Origin: Zhengitettix transpicula | Taxonomy: Eukaryota; Arthropoda; Insecta; Orthoptera; Tetrigidae | Assembly (NCBI GenBank): GCA_037074705.1 | Contig: CM073593.1 | Location: 105,175,738 to 105,239,737, forward strand | Length of the DNA: 64,000 nucleotides | Direction of reading: 5' to 3' | Part shown: positions 10,151 to 20,177 of the stretch, one piece after another | How positions within the stretch are numbered: position 1 is the first letter of the stretch | Layout of the letters: every line of letters begins with the position of its first letter | The notes under the pieces: generated by a model | Told to the model about the DNA's origin: nothing | Database searches by the model: none | Seen by the model: the letters and a program-made list of their open reading frames with translations, nothing else | Translations under genes and position numbers: made by a program

Positions 10151-11680
10151 ATTATGACGACGTTTCGATAGTTTTTTTGTTTTTAACTTCAGGTATTTTC
10201 CTACAGAGGAGTTGTTTACATACACTGTTTATTTTTTATTTATTTTATGACGACGTTTCGATGATTTTTTCTATCTTCTTCAGGTATTTTCCTACAGAGG
10301 AGGTAATTACAGACACTGTTTATTTTTTATTTATTTTATGACGACGTTTCGATACCTTTTTCTACCTTCTTCAGTTATTTTCCTACAGAGGAGGTGTTTA
10401 CAGACACTGTTTATTTTTTATTTATTTTATGACGATGTTTCGATGCTTTTTTCTATCTTCTTCAGGTATTTTCCTACAGAGGAGGTAATTACAGACACTG
10501 TTTATTTTTTATTTATTTTATGACGACGTTTCGATGCTTTTTTCTATCTTCTTCAGGTATTTTCCTACAGAGGAGGTAATTACAGACACTGTTTATTTTT
10601 TATTTATTTTATGACGACGTTTCGATACCTTTTTCTACCTTCTTCGGTTATTTTCCTACAGAGGAGGTGTTTACAGACACTGTTTATTTTTTATTTATTT
10701 TATGACGACGTTTCGATGCTTTTTCCTATCTTCTTCAGGTATTTTCCTACAGAGGAGGTATTTACAGACACTGTTTATTTTTTATTTATTTTATGACGAC
10801 GTTTCGATACCTTTTTCTACCTTCTTCGGTTATTTTCCTACAGAGGAGGAATTTACGAACACCGTTTATGTTTTATTTCTATTATGATGACGTTTCGATA
10901 CCTTTTTTTGCATTGTCTTCAGGAATTTGCCTACAGAGGAGGTATTTACAGATACTTTTTATTTTTTATTTGTATTATGATGACGTTTCGATACCTATTT
11001 TGTATTTTCTTCAGGTACTTTTCCTTCAGCTGAGGTATTTACAGACACTCTTTATTTTTTATTTATATAATGAGGACGTTTAGATACAGTTTTTTACCTT
11101 CTTCAGGTATTTTTCCACAGATGAGGTATTTACAGACTTTGTTTATTTTTATTTATATAATGATGACGTTTCGATACATTTTTTCTATCTTCTTGACTTA
11201 TTTTTCTATAGATGAGGTATTTACTGACACTGTTGATTTTTTATTTATATAATGATGACGTTTCGATACCTTTTTCTAACTTCTTGACGTATTTTTCTAC
11301 AGATGAGGTATTTACTGACACTGTTTATTTTTTATTTATATAATGATGACGTTTCGATACCTTTTTCTACCTTCTTCAGTTATTTTCCTACAAAGAAGTT
11401 GTTTACAGACACTGTTTATTATTTTATTTATTTTATGACGACGTTTCGATGCTTTTTTCTATCTTCTTCATGTATTTTTCTACAGATGAGGTTTTTACAG
11501 ACACTGTTTATTTTTTATTTCTATTCTGACGACGTTTCGATACCCTTTTGTTTCTTCCTCAGGTATTTTGCTACAGAGGAGGTGTTTACATACACTGTTT
11601 ATTTTTTATTTACAGCATGACGACGTTTCGATAGGTTTTTAGGTTTTCTCTTCAGGTATTTTCCTACACAGGAGTTGTTT
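10150..11680 (-). repeat. R3 tandem array: 91-bp unit x 17, hammerhead-like
   Basis: TGACGACGTTTCGAT or a close variant recurs 17 times at 91-92 bp spacing. On the minus strand every unit reads CTGAAGA, one extra base, a 4-5 bp helix with A-rich loop, then GAAACGTCG, followed by an A/T-rich spacer with AAACAGTGTCTGTAA. Helix variants among units (GGTA/TATC, GAT/ATC) keep base pairs. Because 91 is not a multiple of three, the open frames crossing it are artefacts. It resembles ribozyme-bearing satellites known from some animals. I infer transcription only by analogy. Confidence 0.8.
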
Positions 11681-11767
11681 ACAAACGATTATAGTTCAAT
11701 AAAGTCAAAACCCTATACCCGCTATTAAACAAAAACTCCCCACTGTCAACCAATACTAAACGAGTGA

Positions 11768-11796
11768 TCTCTCTCTCTCTCCCTCCCTCTCTCTCC

Positions 11797-11857
<61 letters not shown>
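11768..11857. repeat. (CT)n microsatellite
   Basis: A ~90-bp CT-rich run with occasional CCC interruptions, seen directly. Minus-strand open frames here are (ER)n artefacts. Confidence 0.95.
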
Positions 11858-12300
11858 CCCCTCTCATCCAACCCATCTGGTCCTACAGCTGCCCTATCTG
11901 AGGCTCCACCGCACAAAAGGTCCAACTTTCCCAAAACAAAATCCTTTCGCACCATCACCAGTGCTCCGTGGTTCCTAAAAAAAACTCCACAATCCACAAA
12001 AACATCCAAATCCTCTACCACCAACACAATTATCAGCAAATCCATATCCTCTCTAATGAAAAGCACTCTAAATCACCCAAATCCGCGTCCATAGCCATCA
12101 GCCGCCCTGAGGTCGTCGTTGGAAACGCAAGCTCCTAAGAGACCTCTCAGGCACTTCTCATCAGCCCCAATGTAACCTCCCTGGCCGATAACCCACCTAC
12201 GTCACTCTCGACCCAACACTCCAAACCCCTCAGAGCTACAAATCAACAACTCAAGGGCTGGAAAGTCACACGACTGTCCACCTCCACAAGCCAACATGTG
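11858..12300 (+). pseudogene. Possible decayed coding remnant, S/T/P/K-rich
   Basis: The strand is strikingly G-poor and C/A-rich. One plus frame is open from the microsatellite to about 12090 (includes HKRSNFPKTKSFRTITSAPW), and a second continues to about 12310 with one stop. Composition like this is seen in gag/ORF1 regions of retroelements, but I recognise no motif and no zinc knuckle. The alternative is simply a biased non-coding sequence. Confidence 0.15.
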
Positions 12301-13040
12301 AATTGTTTACCATAATGATTGTAAATACTTGTAAATTTATGAACCAAACTGTATAATCGAAAGATGAAAAACGTGAAGAGGCCAAGTGTGTTTGTTGACG
12401 TGAATGTGATGTGATGGCAGCATCGCTTCTTGCTAATGTCTTGATCACCATCTAAATGAAGCGACGCGACGTGTTTCCTCGAGGAACCCTGGTGGCTGCG
12501 CCGTGACGCATCTCGGAGCTCATTACCGTAGCTGCAGCAGCTCTTGCAGGTGCTGGCTGGTGCTGGTCGCCACGAAATAACGCACTTTACAGACAGGCAG
12601 AACGCGAATTCCACGTTAATATCTCGCAACGCCGCACTCGCATTACTCAGAAGCTGACAACGGTCGTGTCAGGAGGAACGCCTCTTAACGCTGATGGTTT
12701 GCCCACGCCTGCGGGGGTTTTCTTCTTCTCCTCCTCCTTCCTCCTTCTCCTCCAGTTCCGCGAAAAGCTTTAAACGCTTCTCCACTAACGACTTCGGCTG
12801 CTTTCTGTACATTTTAAAGCTGTATTTATTGAAACCATTTGGTTCTCTACTCGGGAAATATCACAATTACCTGCAAAGGTATGTTACCAGCATTCCACAG
12901 AATTCTGCAGAATGACAAATGTTATTTCGGGAAAATATGAAGAAAAAAGGGGTCCTGATACACATGACGTGAATTCCTCAAATGTTATTCTGGAAAAAAT
13001 AAAATTATGAGAGTTCCATTTAAAAATTTCTTATAAAAAT
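12301..13040. other. Unassigned region
   Basis: GC-balanced to about 12760 (CTG/CAG-rich near 12530-12560), then AT-rich. A 128-codon minus frame (12243-12629) has no recognisable domain or codon signature and is treated as chance. Confidence 0.45.
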
Positions 13041-13049
13041 AAGAAGTCG

Positions 13050-13320
13050 TCGAAACGTCGCTCTACTCACTTAGAAAACCGGAAAATTTTTTGTTCCAAC
13101 ATTAAATCGAGAAGATCTGCAAACGTTATTTTTTTTAAAAAAAATTTGATCTCATGTAATACGCATGTAGGCCGATGGTTCCTACTAGCGCCAACTCTGG
13201 ATCGGGCCGACAACTTTCCGAACGACTGTCTTTTTTTAAAAAAAAATCAAATTCAACATCTCTGTTTCTTAGTGACTTAATGTGGGTACTAATTTTTTTT
13301 CTAGTCGGGGAAACTGATTT
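13050..13320 (-). repeat. R4-related repeat, dispersed copy
   Basis: On the minus strand it has GACAGTCGTTCGGAAAGTTG then TCGGCCCGATCCAGAGTTGG, the core of the R4 tandem unit, bracketed by two T7-9/A8-9 palindromes (13128-13145 and 13230-13247). At the left, GTCGTCGAAACGTCGCTCTA ... CATTAAATCGAGAAGATCTG is the complement of the terminal segment that also closes the R4 array at about 30770-30840. Confidence 0.7.
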
Positions 13321-13800
13321 AACGAGAGTTTCTCTTACGCACACTAACTAACTGGTAACTAACAGGCAAATAACTTTCATAATAACCTCTTTTCCTTCCG
13401 TCCCTGCCTTGTTACTCTTACTTTGTCTTCTTCCAAATAAAAATTTTTTTTTGTCCAAAAATAACCAACCACGGCTCCTTCAGCTCTAATAGGATTTTAA
13501 TGACGATGTCACCATTGAATGAGACATTGGAAACGTATTGATTATTTACTACGTTGCCTTTACTACTTCCACGATTTTACTATACCTGTTAAAAAAAATC
13601 TTATCCTTGCGTCCTTGATATATTTTCTCCTAATTTATAAAGATAAATAATTTCCTTGATTTTTTTTACCCATCATGTTCATTTGTGTCCATTTCAGCCT
13701 GTAATGAGAATCACACAACATTGTTTTTTTTTTCTAATGAAAAAGGGTACTTATTTATTTTTAATCCGTGAAGCTTTATTGAGAAAAACGTAATTAGTGA
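13321..13800. other. Unassigned AT-rich region
   Basis: Lies between two R4-related copies. No gene or repeat was recognised. Several T-runs. Confidence 0.5.
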
Positions 13801-13802
13801 AT

Positions 13803-13990
13803 GTTCACTGATAGTTCCTACTAGCGCCAACTTTGGATCGGGCCGACAACTTTCCGAACGGCTGTCTTATTTTTTTTTTAAAAAAAATTACTTATTTACA
13901 GTCGCATCAAAATCTCTGGTTCTTAGCGACTCAGTTTCGGAACTATTTTTTTTCCTAGTGGAGGGACCGATTAGCTCACTGAACGTTACA
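13803..13990 (-). repeat. R4-related repeat, second dispersed copy
   Basis: Same minus-strand core as 13050-13320 (CGGCCCGATCCAAAGTTGGC), followed by a T/A palindrome at about 13869-13889 and the shared tail TCTGGTTCTTAGCGACT. It is roughly 650 bp from the first copy in the same orientation, so the two may derive from one duplication. Confidence 0.7.
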
Positions 13991-14219
13991 GCTGTTCCCG
14001 GAAGGGGTGAGTGGATAAAGATTGGTCGTTGGACTGAGTTACTTAACAAGTAGATTCATTTATCGATTTTTTACAGATATATTCATAGTTGTTATATATA
14101 TATATATAATTCTTTTTCAAATTTATTATAAGAAAAAATGCATTGAATCGAAGAAGAAGCTACTATTCCTTTCCAAAAGTCCCACTTAAGATTTTTTTTT
14201 ACGTCCATAAACTAATGGT

Positions 14220-14445
14220 CGTTATCGCCTTAGACTGGAGTGGAGGAACAGCATTCGTGGCTGGAGTGCGTGGATCGAGTGTGGACGTGCCGAAGTTCAG
14301 CAGCCCCAAGGGCGTGTAAGGGCGACGCGACGTAAGCAGTCAATAGCCCTTGGGCGTGCGTATAAGGACGCTCACATCGCCGCGGTCGGCCATTTACGCT
14401 CACCAATCACGGTAATTTTATTTCTGCAGGTCCGAATACGTTGAA
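14220..14445 (+). other. GC-rich island with TATA-like box
   Basis: CpG-rich sequence with a repeated CCAAGGGCG/CCTTGGGCG motif around 14310-14357 and TATAAG at 14361, then GCGGTCGGCCATTTACGCTC. It ends near CACGGTAATTTTATTTCTGCAG. It could be a core promoter (cellular or of a retroelement), but no downstream ORF supports this. Confidence 0.15.
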
Positions 14446-14689
14446 GTTACCCTATTTTAAATTAATTACATTTATAAATTACTTTACAATTACATTTCGC
14501 AATGTTATTTATTCATATATCAGCAATTTCAAACTTTTTCCACCCCGGAGTCCTGATTCGACGTTTCTTAGGGCGTTTTTCCTGCGCCTTCGAAGATCGC
14601 AGCTGCTCCGCGGCACCTCTAAAATCACAGCTCATCAGTTCCCATACTGAGTCGCTACTAACCCGAGCTGTTGAATCGACAGTAAATAC

Positions 14690-14905
14690 ATTAATTTTTT
14701 TTTTTAAAAAAAAAAGACAACCGTTCGGAAAGTTGTCGGCCCGATCCAGAGTTGGCGTTAGTAGGAACAATACGACTAAATTTCTATTCAATGAGATGAT
14801 TTTTTTTATAAAAAAAATAACGTTTACAGCTGTTCTGGATTTAATGTTAGAACAAACAATTCTCGGGCTTTCCAAGTGAGCAGAGCGACGTTTCGACTAC
14901 TTCGT
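14690..14905 (+). repeat. R4-related repeat, plus copy
   Basis: The plus-strand core CGTTCGGAAAGTTGTCGGCC is preceded by a long T/A palindrome (14693-14716). It is followed by AACGTTTACAGCTGTTCTGG and CAAACAATTCTCGGGCTTTC, the same terminal segment as at 30770-30825, and by a minus-strand GTCGAAACGTCGCTCTG box near 14883-14900. It is inverted relative to the two copies at 13 kb. Confidence 0.7.
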
Positions 14906-15220
14906 ATTTTTTTATAAGTAAATTTTGTTTCTCTTAGTAAGAAAGGCAAACATTTTTATTTACGTATTTTGAATAATTTTTTTTAAATGGCACTCTCATT
15001 TTTTTTCCATAACAACATTGATGACAGAGAGGGTGAAAGCTGAACATAACGAGAAAATTAATTATTTTTAAATTAACGAGGTTACTCTTATTATTTTTGA
15101 AGGACATAAACAACAAACACACGATCACAGATTCACTAATTTTCCAGAACCGTTTCCTATGTTACGGTAACTCTTCTGCTTTCCCAGTTTCGTTGCTTTC
15201 TTTTTCACTTTCGAGTTTTG
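14906..15220. other. Unassigned AT-rich region
   Basis: No gene or repeat was recognised. Confidence 0.5.
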
Positions 15221-15224
15221 TAAT

Positions 15225-15345
15225 GTGAATTGTGCAGTTGTGTCGGTCTAGGTTCTTCTTAGCACCTGAAGTAAGGAATAAGGATCGCAGAAACGTTGTG
15301 TCTTCAGTTTTGTTTGTCTGTTTTGGCTATTTTTTTTTATTATTT
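15225..15345 (+). repeat. R2 repeat, single plus copy
   Basis: GTGCAGTTGTGTCGGTCTAG, CTTCTTAGCACCTGAAGTAA, then GGATCGCAGAAACGTTGTGT and a TTTGTCTGTTTTGGC tail. The core reads CTGAAGTA instead of CTGAAGAA, so A9 is mutated. Confidence 0.7.
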
Positions 15346-16080
15346 TCTGTTCACAAATCGTTATACCTCCCTTTCGGGACCAGTCACTGTGCCAAGGACT
15401 AATAAAAATCACCAATCCACTCGCGGCGCTAAATCTACTTGGCGCGCAAGTGTCAGTGCGGATATACAATAGTCGTCAATCAAACACCTTTCACTTGCTT
15501 CTATCCAGTGAAAATTTTCCTTGACAGGCGCCGACAGCGGATGAATCGCGAAATGTAGCCTCCCGCCCTCTCCCACTCCTGCCAACCTTTAAAAAAAAGG
15601 GGGGGGGGCAATTGTGCTGTAACATTTTAACGTCATCATGCATTCACTCACGTTGGTCTTTTTATTTTTTGGAGGCGCCCAAAAAACGTTACGCGACACC
15701 AGATGTCATTTTTCTTATTACGAAAGTTGTAGGGAAAGAAGAGGAAACCTTTTTTTCCCCTCCGCCTTCCACAAAGCAAGGAAGGAAATCGGAGAGTAAA
15801 GGCCCCCCGAGATATTACCGGCCGCGGGGATGACACAGCATCGCCACGTGGTCGTGAAGTAGAACAAAAGGACGTGGAGGCAAAGTCACGACCGCGCGGG
15901 GTTCGGATGAAATAAAAACAGACGGCCCAAGCTCGGTAATGGCATCGTAAGGTGCGTTCCATAATTACGCGCCCTCAGCCGCCCAGCCAGAGATTATTTT
16001 TAACTGCTGTACGGACGCCCGTAAGGCTTCCTCCACAATTTCCAGAGAGAGCCTCGTTTATACAGAAGAGGGGTCGCGGC
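15346..16080. other. Unassigned GC-balanced region
   Basis: No recognised gene. G-run at 15600-15608; a CpG-rich stretch at 15780-15900. Overlapping frames of 73-120 codons on both strands lack domain features. Confidence 0.45.
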
Positions 16081-16088
16081 AGAGGTCA

Positions 16089-16274
16089 ATGTGGCAGCCG
16101 CTGGCAACGCAGGAATGCGACTACTTCTTCAACCTCCACGGCGCGATGCTCTTACCACTCATTTTTAAGTCGATCTCAACTTTGTCTAAAAGGTCTCTTG
16201 GAAACTCACGGGAAGTCGTGGTCCATATGGACAATATCTGGCAAGACCAGACCTTCTATGTGCTTGTGGACTGA
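16089..16274 (+). pseudogene. Possible degraded DDE/D transposase fragment
   Basis: A 61-codon frame containing FFNLHGAMLLPLIF and, further on, VVVHMDN. In mariner-type and related DDE/D transposases the second catalytic aspartate lies in an H-x-DN motif (often HxDNARPH). Here the residues after HMDN diverge (IWQDQTF) and the rest of the transposase is absent. This is a weak resemblance only. It ends shortly before an R1 fragment. Confidence 0.2.
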
Positions 16275-16390
16275 CAGGAACACGCGGTACAGGATCGCGC
16301 CAATTACGACTTAGACCACTCAATAAGAAGAGAGAGGCTATGGGGAAACAATTAGAACCGCGGCTCTAGAAGACCTGACTATCTGCGATA

Positions 16391-16567
16391 GACTTTTAGG
16401 CGAATTGCCGGGTAAGAACCTTAAACCATAGCCCGGGGGCTCCTAGTTAACCCTTGGCTACCTTCCTCTACCCTTCCGCATCCCCCCTTTCAAATCCCTT
16501 CCTATGCTATTAAAGAGCAGTTGCCACCATGTGGATTACCCTCATGTAGCCTGTTACCCTAAAAAAA
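16391..16567 (+). mobile_element. R1 retroposon, 3' fragment
   Basis: Only the last ~175 bp of R1 are present, from TTTTAGGCGAATTGCCGGGT to the CCCTAAAAAAA tail. It is a 5'-truncated insertion. Confidence 0.8.
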
Positions 16568-16996
16568 CAATGGCAATTATATTTATTTATGTTGTTATTA
16601 CACATCAGATAAATCATCAATTTTTACACTATGATTAATTTCTGTTTACCTTGGCAGAAGTGTTTGTTTTTTAACAACGATATTACATGTTTTAAATAAA
16701 ACGAATATTTGTCCCAGTTTCCGCATAAAAGAAATTGAAGTAATTCAAATACTTGTTATCTAAAACGGCAAAACCCTTAACCTTAAACACATTCCTAAGT
16801 AATTGCATGCGTCCATATAATAATATAAAAAAAAGGATTTATGTTTATATGTATACACGTTAATCTATATACAAATTTAAACGCGTGGAAAGAGGAGAGG
16901 GTGAGAAACCCCTCAGCATAAATGTGGAAAGAATTATAATTGTTACACGTGATAATTTTCTGGTAAAGTACTGCGCGGTAATAGACCGTGACGTCA

Positions 16997-17028
<32 letters not shown>

Positions 17029-18480
17029 AGACGTTACTACGCGGCGAACAAAGGAAATAGTTCCTTTTTTTCCGGTAATGAAATAAAGCATAAATATTTT
17101 CATGGAATAAAAAGTAAAATTTTATCCAGTGATACTCCATCGAATGATAATTAAAAATACCACGAAATACTTTACGATCCTTGCGGAGCATGTTAGTTAA
17201 TTTTTCGTGCCATGTTTAGTGACTCCAATATGGCGACTATTTGTTTACATTGTGAATCTAACTAAGAATTTAATCTATGGTAATGTCTGAAGACTAAGGG
17301 ACAATTACATCCTGCAGTACTCAAGGAGTATATTTAATAAGATACTAGGAGGTGTGTTTGTAGGGACTGATGCAATGAAATTCAATGTACTTTACAGCTG
17401 TTCAATTACTGCACTATCGTGGTCTAAAGTATGTACGGAACTAGGAACAGTTAGGTTGAGGTTAAATCACTTCCGGACTAAAGATTAATATAGAATTAAA
17501 TACCTTTTCGGGGTTATATCAATAGGCACACTTGGCAACGCCGGGCACCAAGGATAGTCCCAGTATCAACGAGTACAAGCAGCTTAATGGCATTTTTTAA
17601 TGCGATAACATTCACGCAGACATTTCACGTAGTTGCTCGAGACGTGATTTTAGATTTTCTGCGGTTCAGTTCTAATTATGCTAATGAAAAAGTTGAGGAG
17701 AATAATTCTTATTAATAAATGAAACATTTTCTTTAATTAATCGAGTCTAAAAAAATAAAAATTACGAAACGGCGCGCGCTAAAGTATTGTAAAGGAAATT
17801 AATCGCCCCCTTTTAGAAGTTTCGTAAGCAAAATCTGCACTCGTGAATGCCACTAAATTTAATAAAGAGTTACTTGCTCTAAGTCTGCCACGGTTCCAAA
17901 ACTTCTCGCCAGATTTCTTGGTTTTTTTTTCACAGTCGGACATTTTATAATTTTCTTTTTTTTTTTGCCACCGACTTTTCAGTTCATTTGGCCCGAAATT
18001 CAATTTAACAATAAAAAAACTTGGATGAGGGGCTGGAAATAATACGAAACCCTTTCCCTCGTCTCTCTCACCCTCTCCAACAATTTTAACGCTTTCTTTC
18101 GTAATAATATCCTACGCTTCATTAAAAGCTTCGTTGAGGGTGAAAAAAAAATATATATTACGCAAATTTATTGTGAACTCATCTAAAAGACGAAACGCTT
18201 AATTGGCGATATTCAACGGAAATTAAATTTTCCGTCATATAAAAAAAAAATATCGCTTCAAACTGGAGGAAGCCTTAAAAATAAATCCAAGAAATAGTCG
18301 AAGTAGGGGGGGGGGAGAATAAGAGTGATGGAGAAATTATTCACCCCCTCAGGGTTGTTGCGACAGTAAAACTAAAGCAGGGCTACATGAGTAACAGTAA
18401 TTGTAAAATAGAAAATAATCTCAATACTTTTTACAGGGAAAAAAATATTTTTTTTATTGCAACAAAGATATGAAAAATTT
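16568..18480. other. Unassigned AT-rich region with (GA)n
   Basis: AT-rich DNA without recognised genes. A (GA)n run at 17006-17031 follows a CGCGCGCG tract. There is a G-run at 18307-18316. Frames crossing the GA run are (ER)n artefacts. Confidence 0.5.
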
Positions 18481-18483
18481 ACG

Positions 18484-18925
18484 TATGATTGAAAATTAAT
18501 AATAATAATAAAGGCAGCCAAATACGGAGAAAAGGAGCGATGATATAAATACCACACAACGTTTCTGGGATCCTTGTTCCTTTCTTCAGGTGTTAAGAAG
18601 ACGCCAAGAGCGGCACATCTGCACTGGCATCTATCTCTCTCTCTCTCTATCTATCTCTCTATCTCTATCTATCTCTCTATCTCTATCTATCTCTCTATCT
18701 CTCTCTATCTATCTATCTCTATCTCTCTCTATCTATCTCTCTATCTCTCTCTATCTATCTATCTCTATCTCTCTCCATCTATCTCTCTATATCTCTCTAT
18801 CTATCTCTCTATCTATCTCTATCTGTCTCTCTATCTCTCTATCTACCTACCTATCTCTCTATCTCTATCTCTCTCTCGGGTCTTACTTTTTTTTTTCTAC
18901 AAGGAACAAGGATCCCAGAATAAGC
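18484..18925. repeat. R2 minus copy, TCTA microsatellite, and R2 plus remnant
   Basis: A minus R2 copy (18484-18622: ATTGAAAATTAATAATAATA ... CAACGTTTCTGGGATCCTTG ... TTAAGAAGACGCCAAGAGCG) is followed by ~250 bp of (TCTA/TCTC)n at 18630-18880, then a plus-oriented R2 remnant, AAGGAACAAGGATCCCAG (18901-18918). The arrangement suggests an R2 foldback whose loop was replaced or invaded by the microsatellite and whose right arm was then cut by an R1 insertion. Confidence 0.7.
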
Positions 18926-18926
18926 T

Positions 18927-19425
18927 GTCTGCGAGGGCTATTCTCTCGCAGGCAGAACCTTGTAGGAGAGACAGGAAGGGGCTACCTTTGGGGATGCCTT
19001 TTCAACTCTCCGTTTCCCACAATCCGAGGCCTGTTTTGAGCGGTGTATGTTCCGGGGTCACAGACCTTGGGCATACGGTAAGAGTTGTCCGCTGTTCCCC
19101 TTTGGAATAGTCGGCCAGCTGCCTCCTAAAATGGTCGAGGCACGGAGAAGGGAATGCTGCGTCCCCACAGCAAACTCCTCTCCCGCTATCGGAAGTGCGT
19201 AGGACAAGTACCCAATGCCCGACCTACCTGATGGAGGTTTTTCTAGGGTTTTCCCTGTATTTCTTTAGGCGAATGCCGGGTAGGATCCTTAAAATATAGC
19301 CCGGGGGCCTCTAGTTAACCCTTGGCTTCCTTCCTCTACCCTTCCGCATCCCCCCTTTCAAATCCCTTCCTCTGCTATTTAAGGGGAGTTGCCACCATGT
19401 GAATTACCCTCATGTAGCCTGTTAC

Positions 19426-19429
<4 letters not shown>
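18927..19429 (+). mobile_element. R1 retroposon, near full length
   Basis: It starts at the TGCGAGGGCTATTCTCTCGC hairpin, has a ~25-bp deletion near 19015, and ends CCTGTTACTTTAA instead of the usual A-tail, running straight into (AT)n at 19430-19474. The microsatellite may have grown from the tail. Confidence 0.85.

Positions 19430-19474
<45 letters not shown>
19430..19474. repeat. (AT)n microsatellite
   Basis: Directly seen. It abuts the 3' end of an R1 copy. Confidence 0.95.
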
Positions 19475-19476
<2 letters not shown>

Positions 19477-19629
19477 CAATTGGCATCATAAATACTGTAC
19501 TACGAAGTTTCCGCAACTTTGTGATGAATATGAGAAGGTAGTTGGAGAAAACATGAAAGGGAAAAATAAGGAATAGAGGTGAAGAGGTCTAATTACTAAA
19601 GGAAAACATTTTCGTTTTACAAATTCGCT

Positions 19630-19664
<35 letters not shown>

Positions 19665-20177
19665 GCTATCTAATCGTTTACGGGAACGGCGAAAGATATT
19701 CAGAATAAACAAGAGGGAAATGAAGAGAAGATGTGAGGAAATATATCACGTAGGGAAAAGTATCCCAATTGAAAATTAAGAGCGGAAAAATGACTCGAAA
19801 CGGCTGATGATTATTTTATAAATATTTATTTCCTCCGGAATATTCGGCTTTGCACACGACCAATTAACACCGGTGTTCTTTTGTTGGAATTATACAATTA
19901 AAGGGGGGGTGGTGGTTAATTATCGAAATAGTTTCCACGTAAATGAACCCCACAGACTATATAATTCAGTTGTTGAACCGCCTGTATTTTGTTTTTCCGG
20001 TAAAGCCCTCAGCAGCTTCTTCCTCGAATTTAGTTTTACGACTCCACACAAAAGCACTCGAAATATTTCAGAGGAGTCGTAATTTGAGTTTGTGTAACAA
20101 AACAACCAGAAACAACAGCAACAACATTGTGTCACCCGTGGCCGTAGCCGACAGACAAGTTTCTCGTCTATGACGTA
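19475..20177. other. Unassigned region with (AAT)n
   Basis: An (AAT)n run lies at 19631-19663. The remainder is AT-rich with short overlapping frames at 19870-20170 and no recognised product. Confidence 0.5.

Noticed and set aside
10338..11620. Series of 60-105 codon frames with repeated MTTFRYLFLPSS-like starts
   Set aside because: They are translations of the 91-bp tandem unit in successive frames. The unit length is not a multiple of three and composition is that of T-rich DNA.
12243..12629. 128-codon minus frame
   Set aside because: No domain, no start context, overlapping frames, and no similarity I can name.
14220..14445. Functional promoter with TATA box
   Set aside because: TATAAG alone in a GC-rich island is not enough. 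There is no downstream exon or ORF. It is kept only as a low-confidence note.
18574..19110. 178-codon frame
   Set aside because: More than half is (SLSI/YLSI) encoded by the TCTA/TCTC microsatellite, and the rest is R1 sequence.
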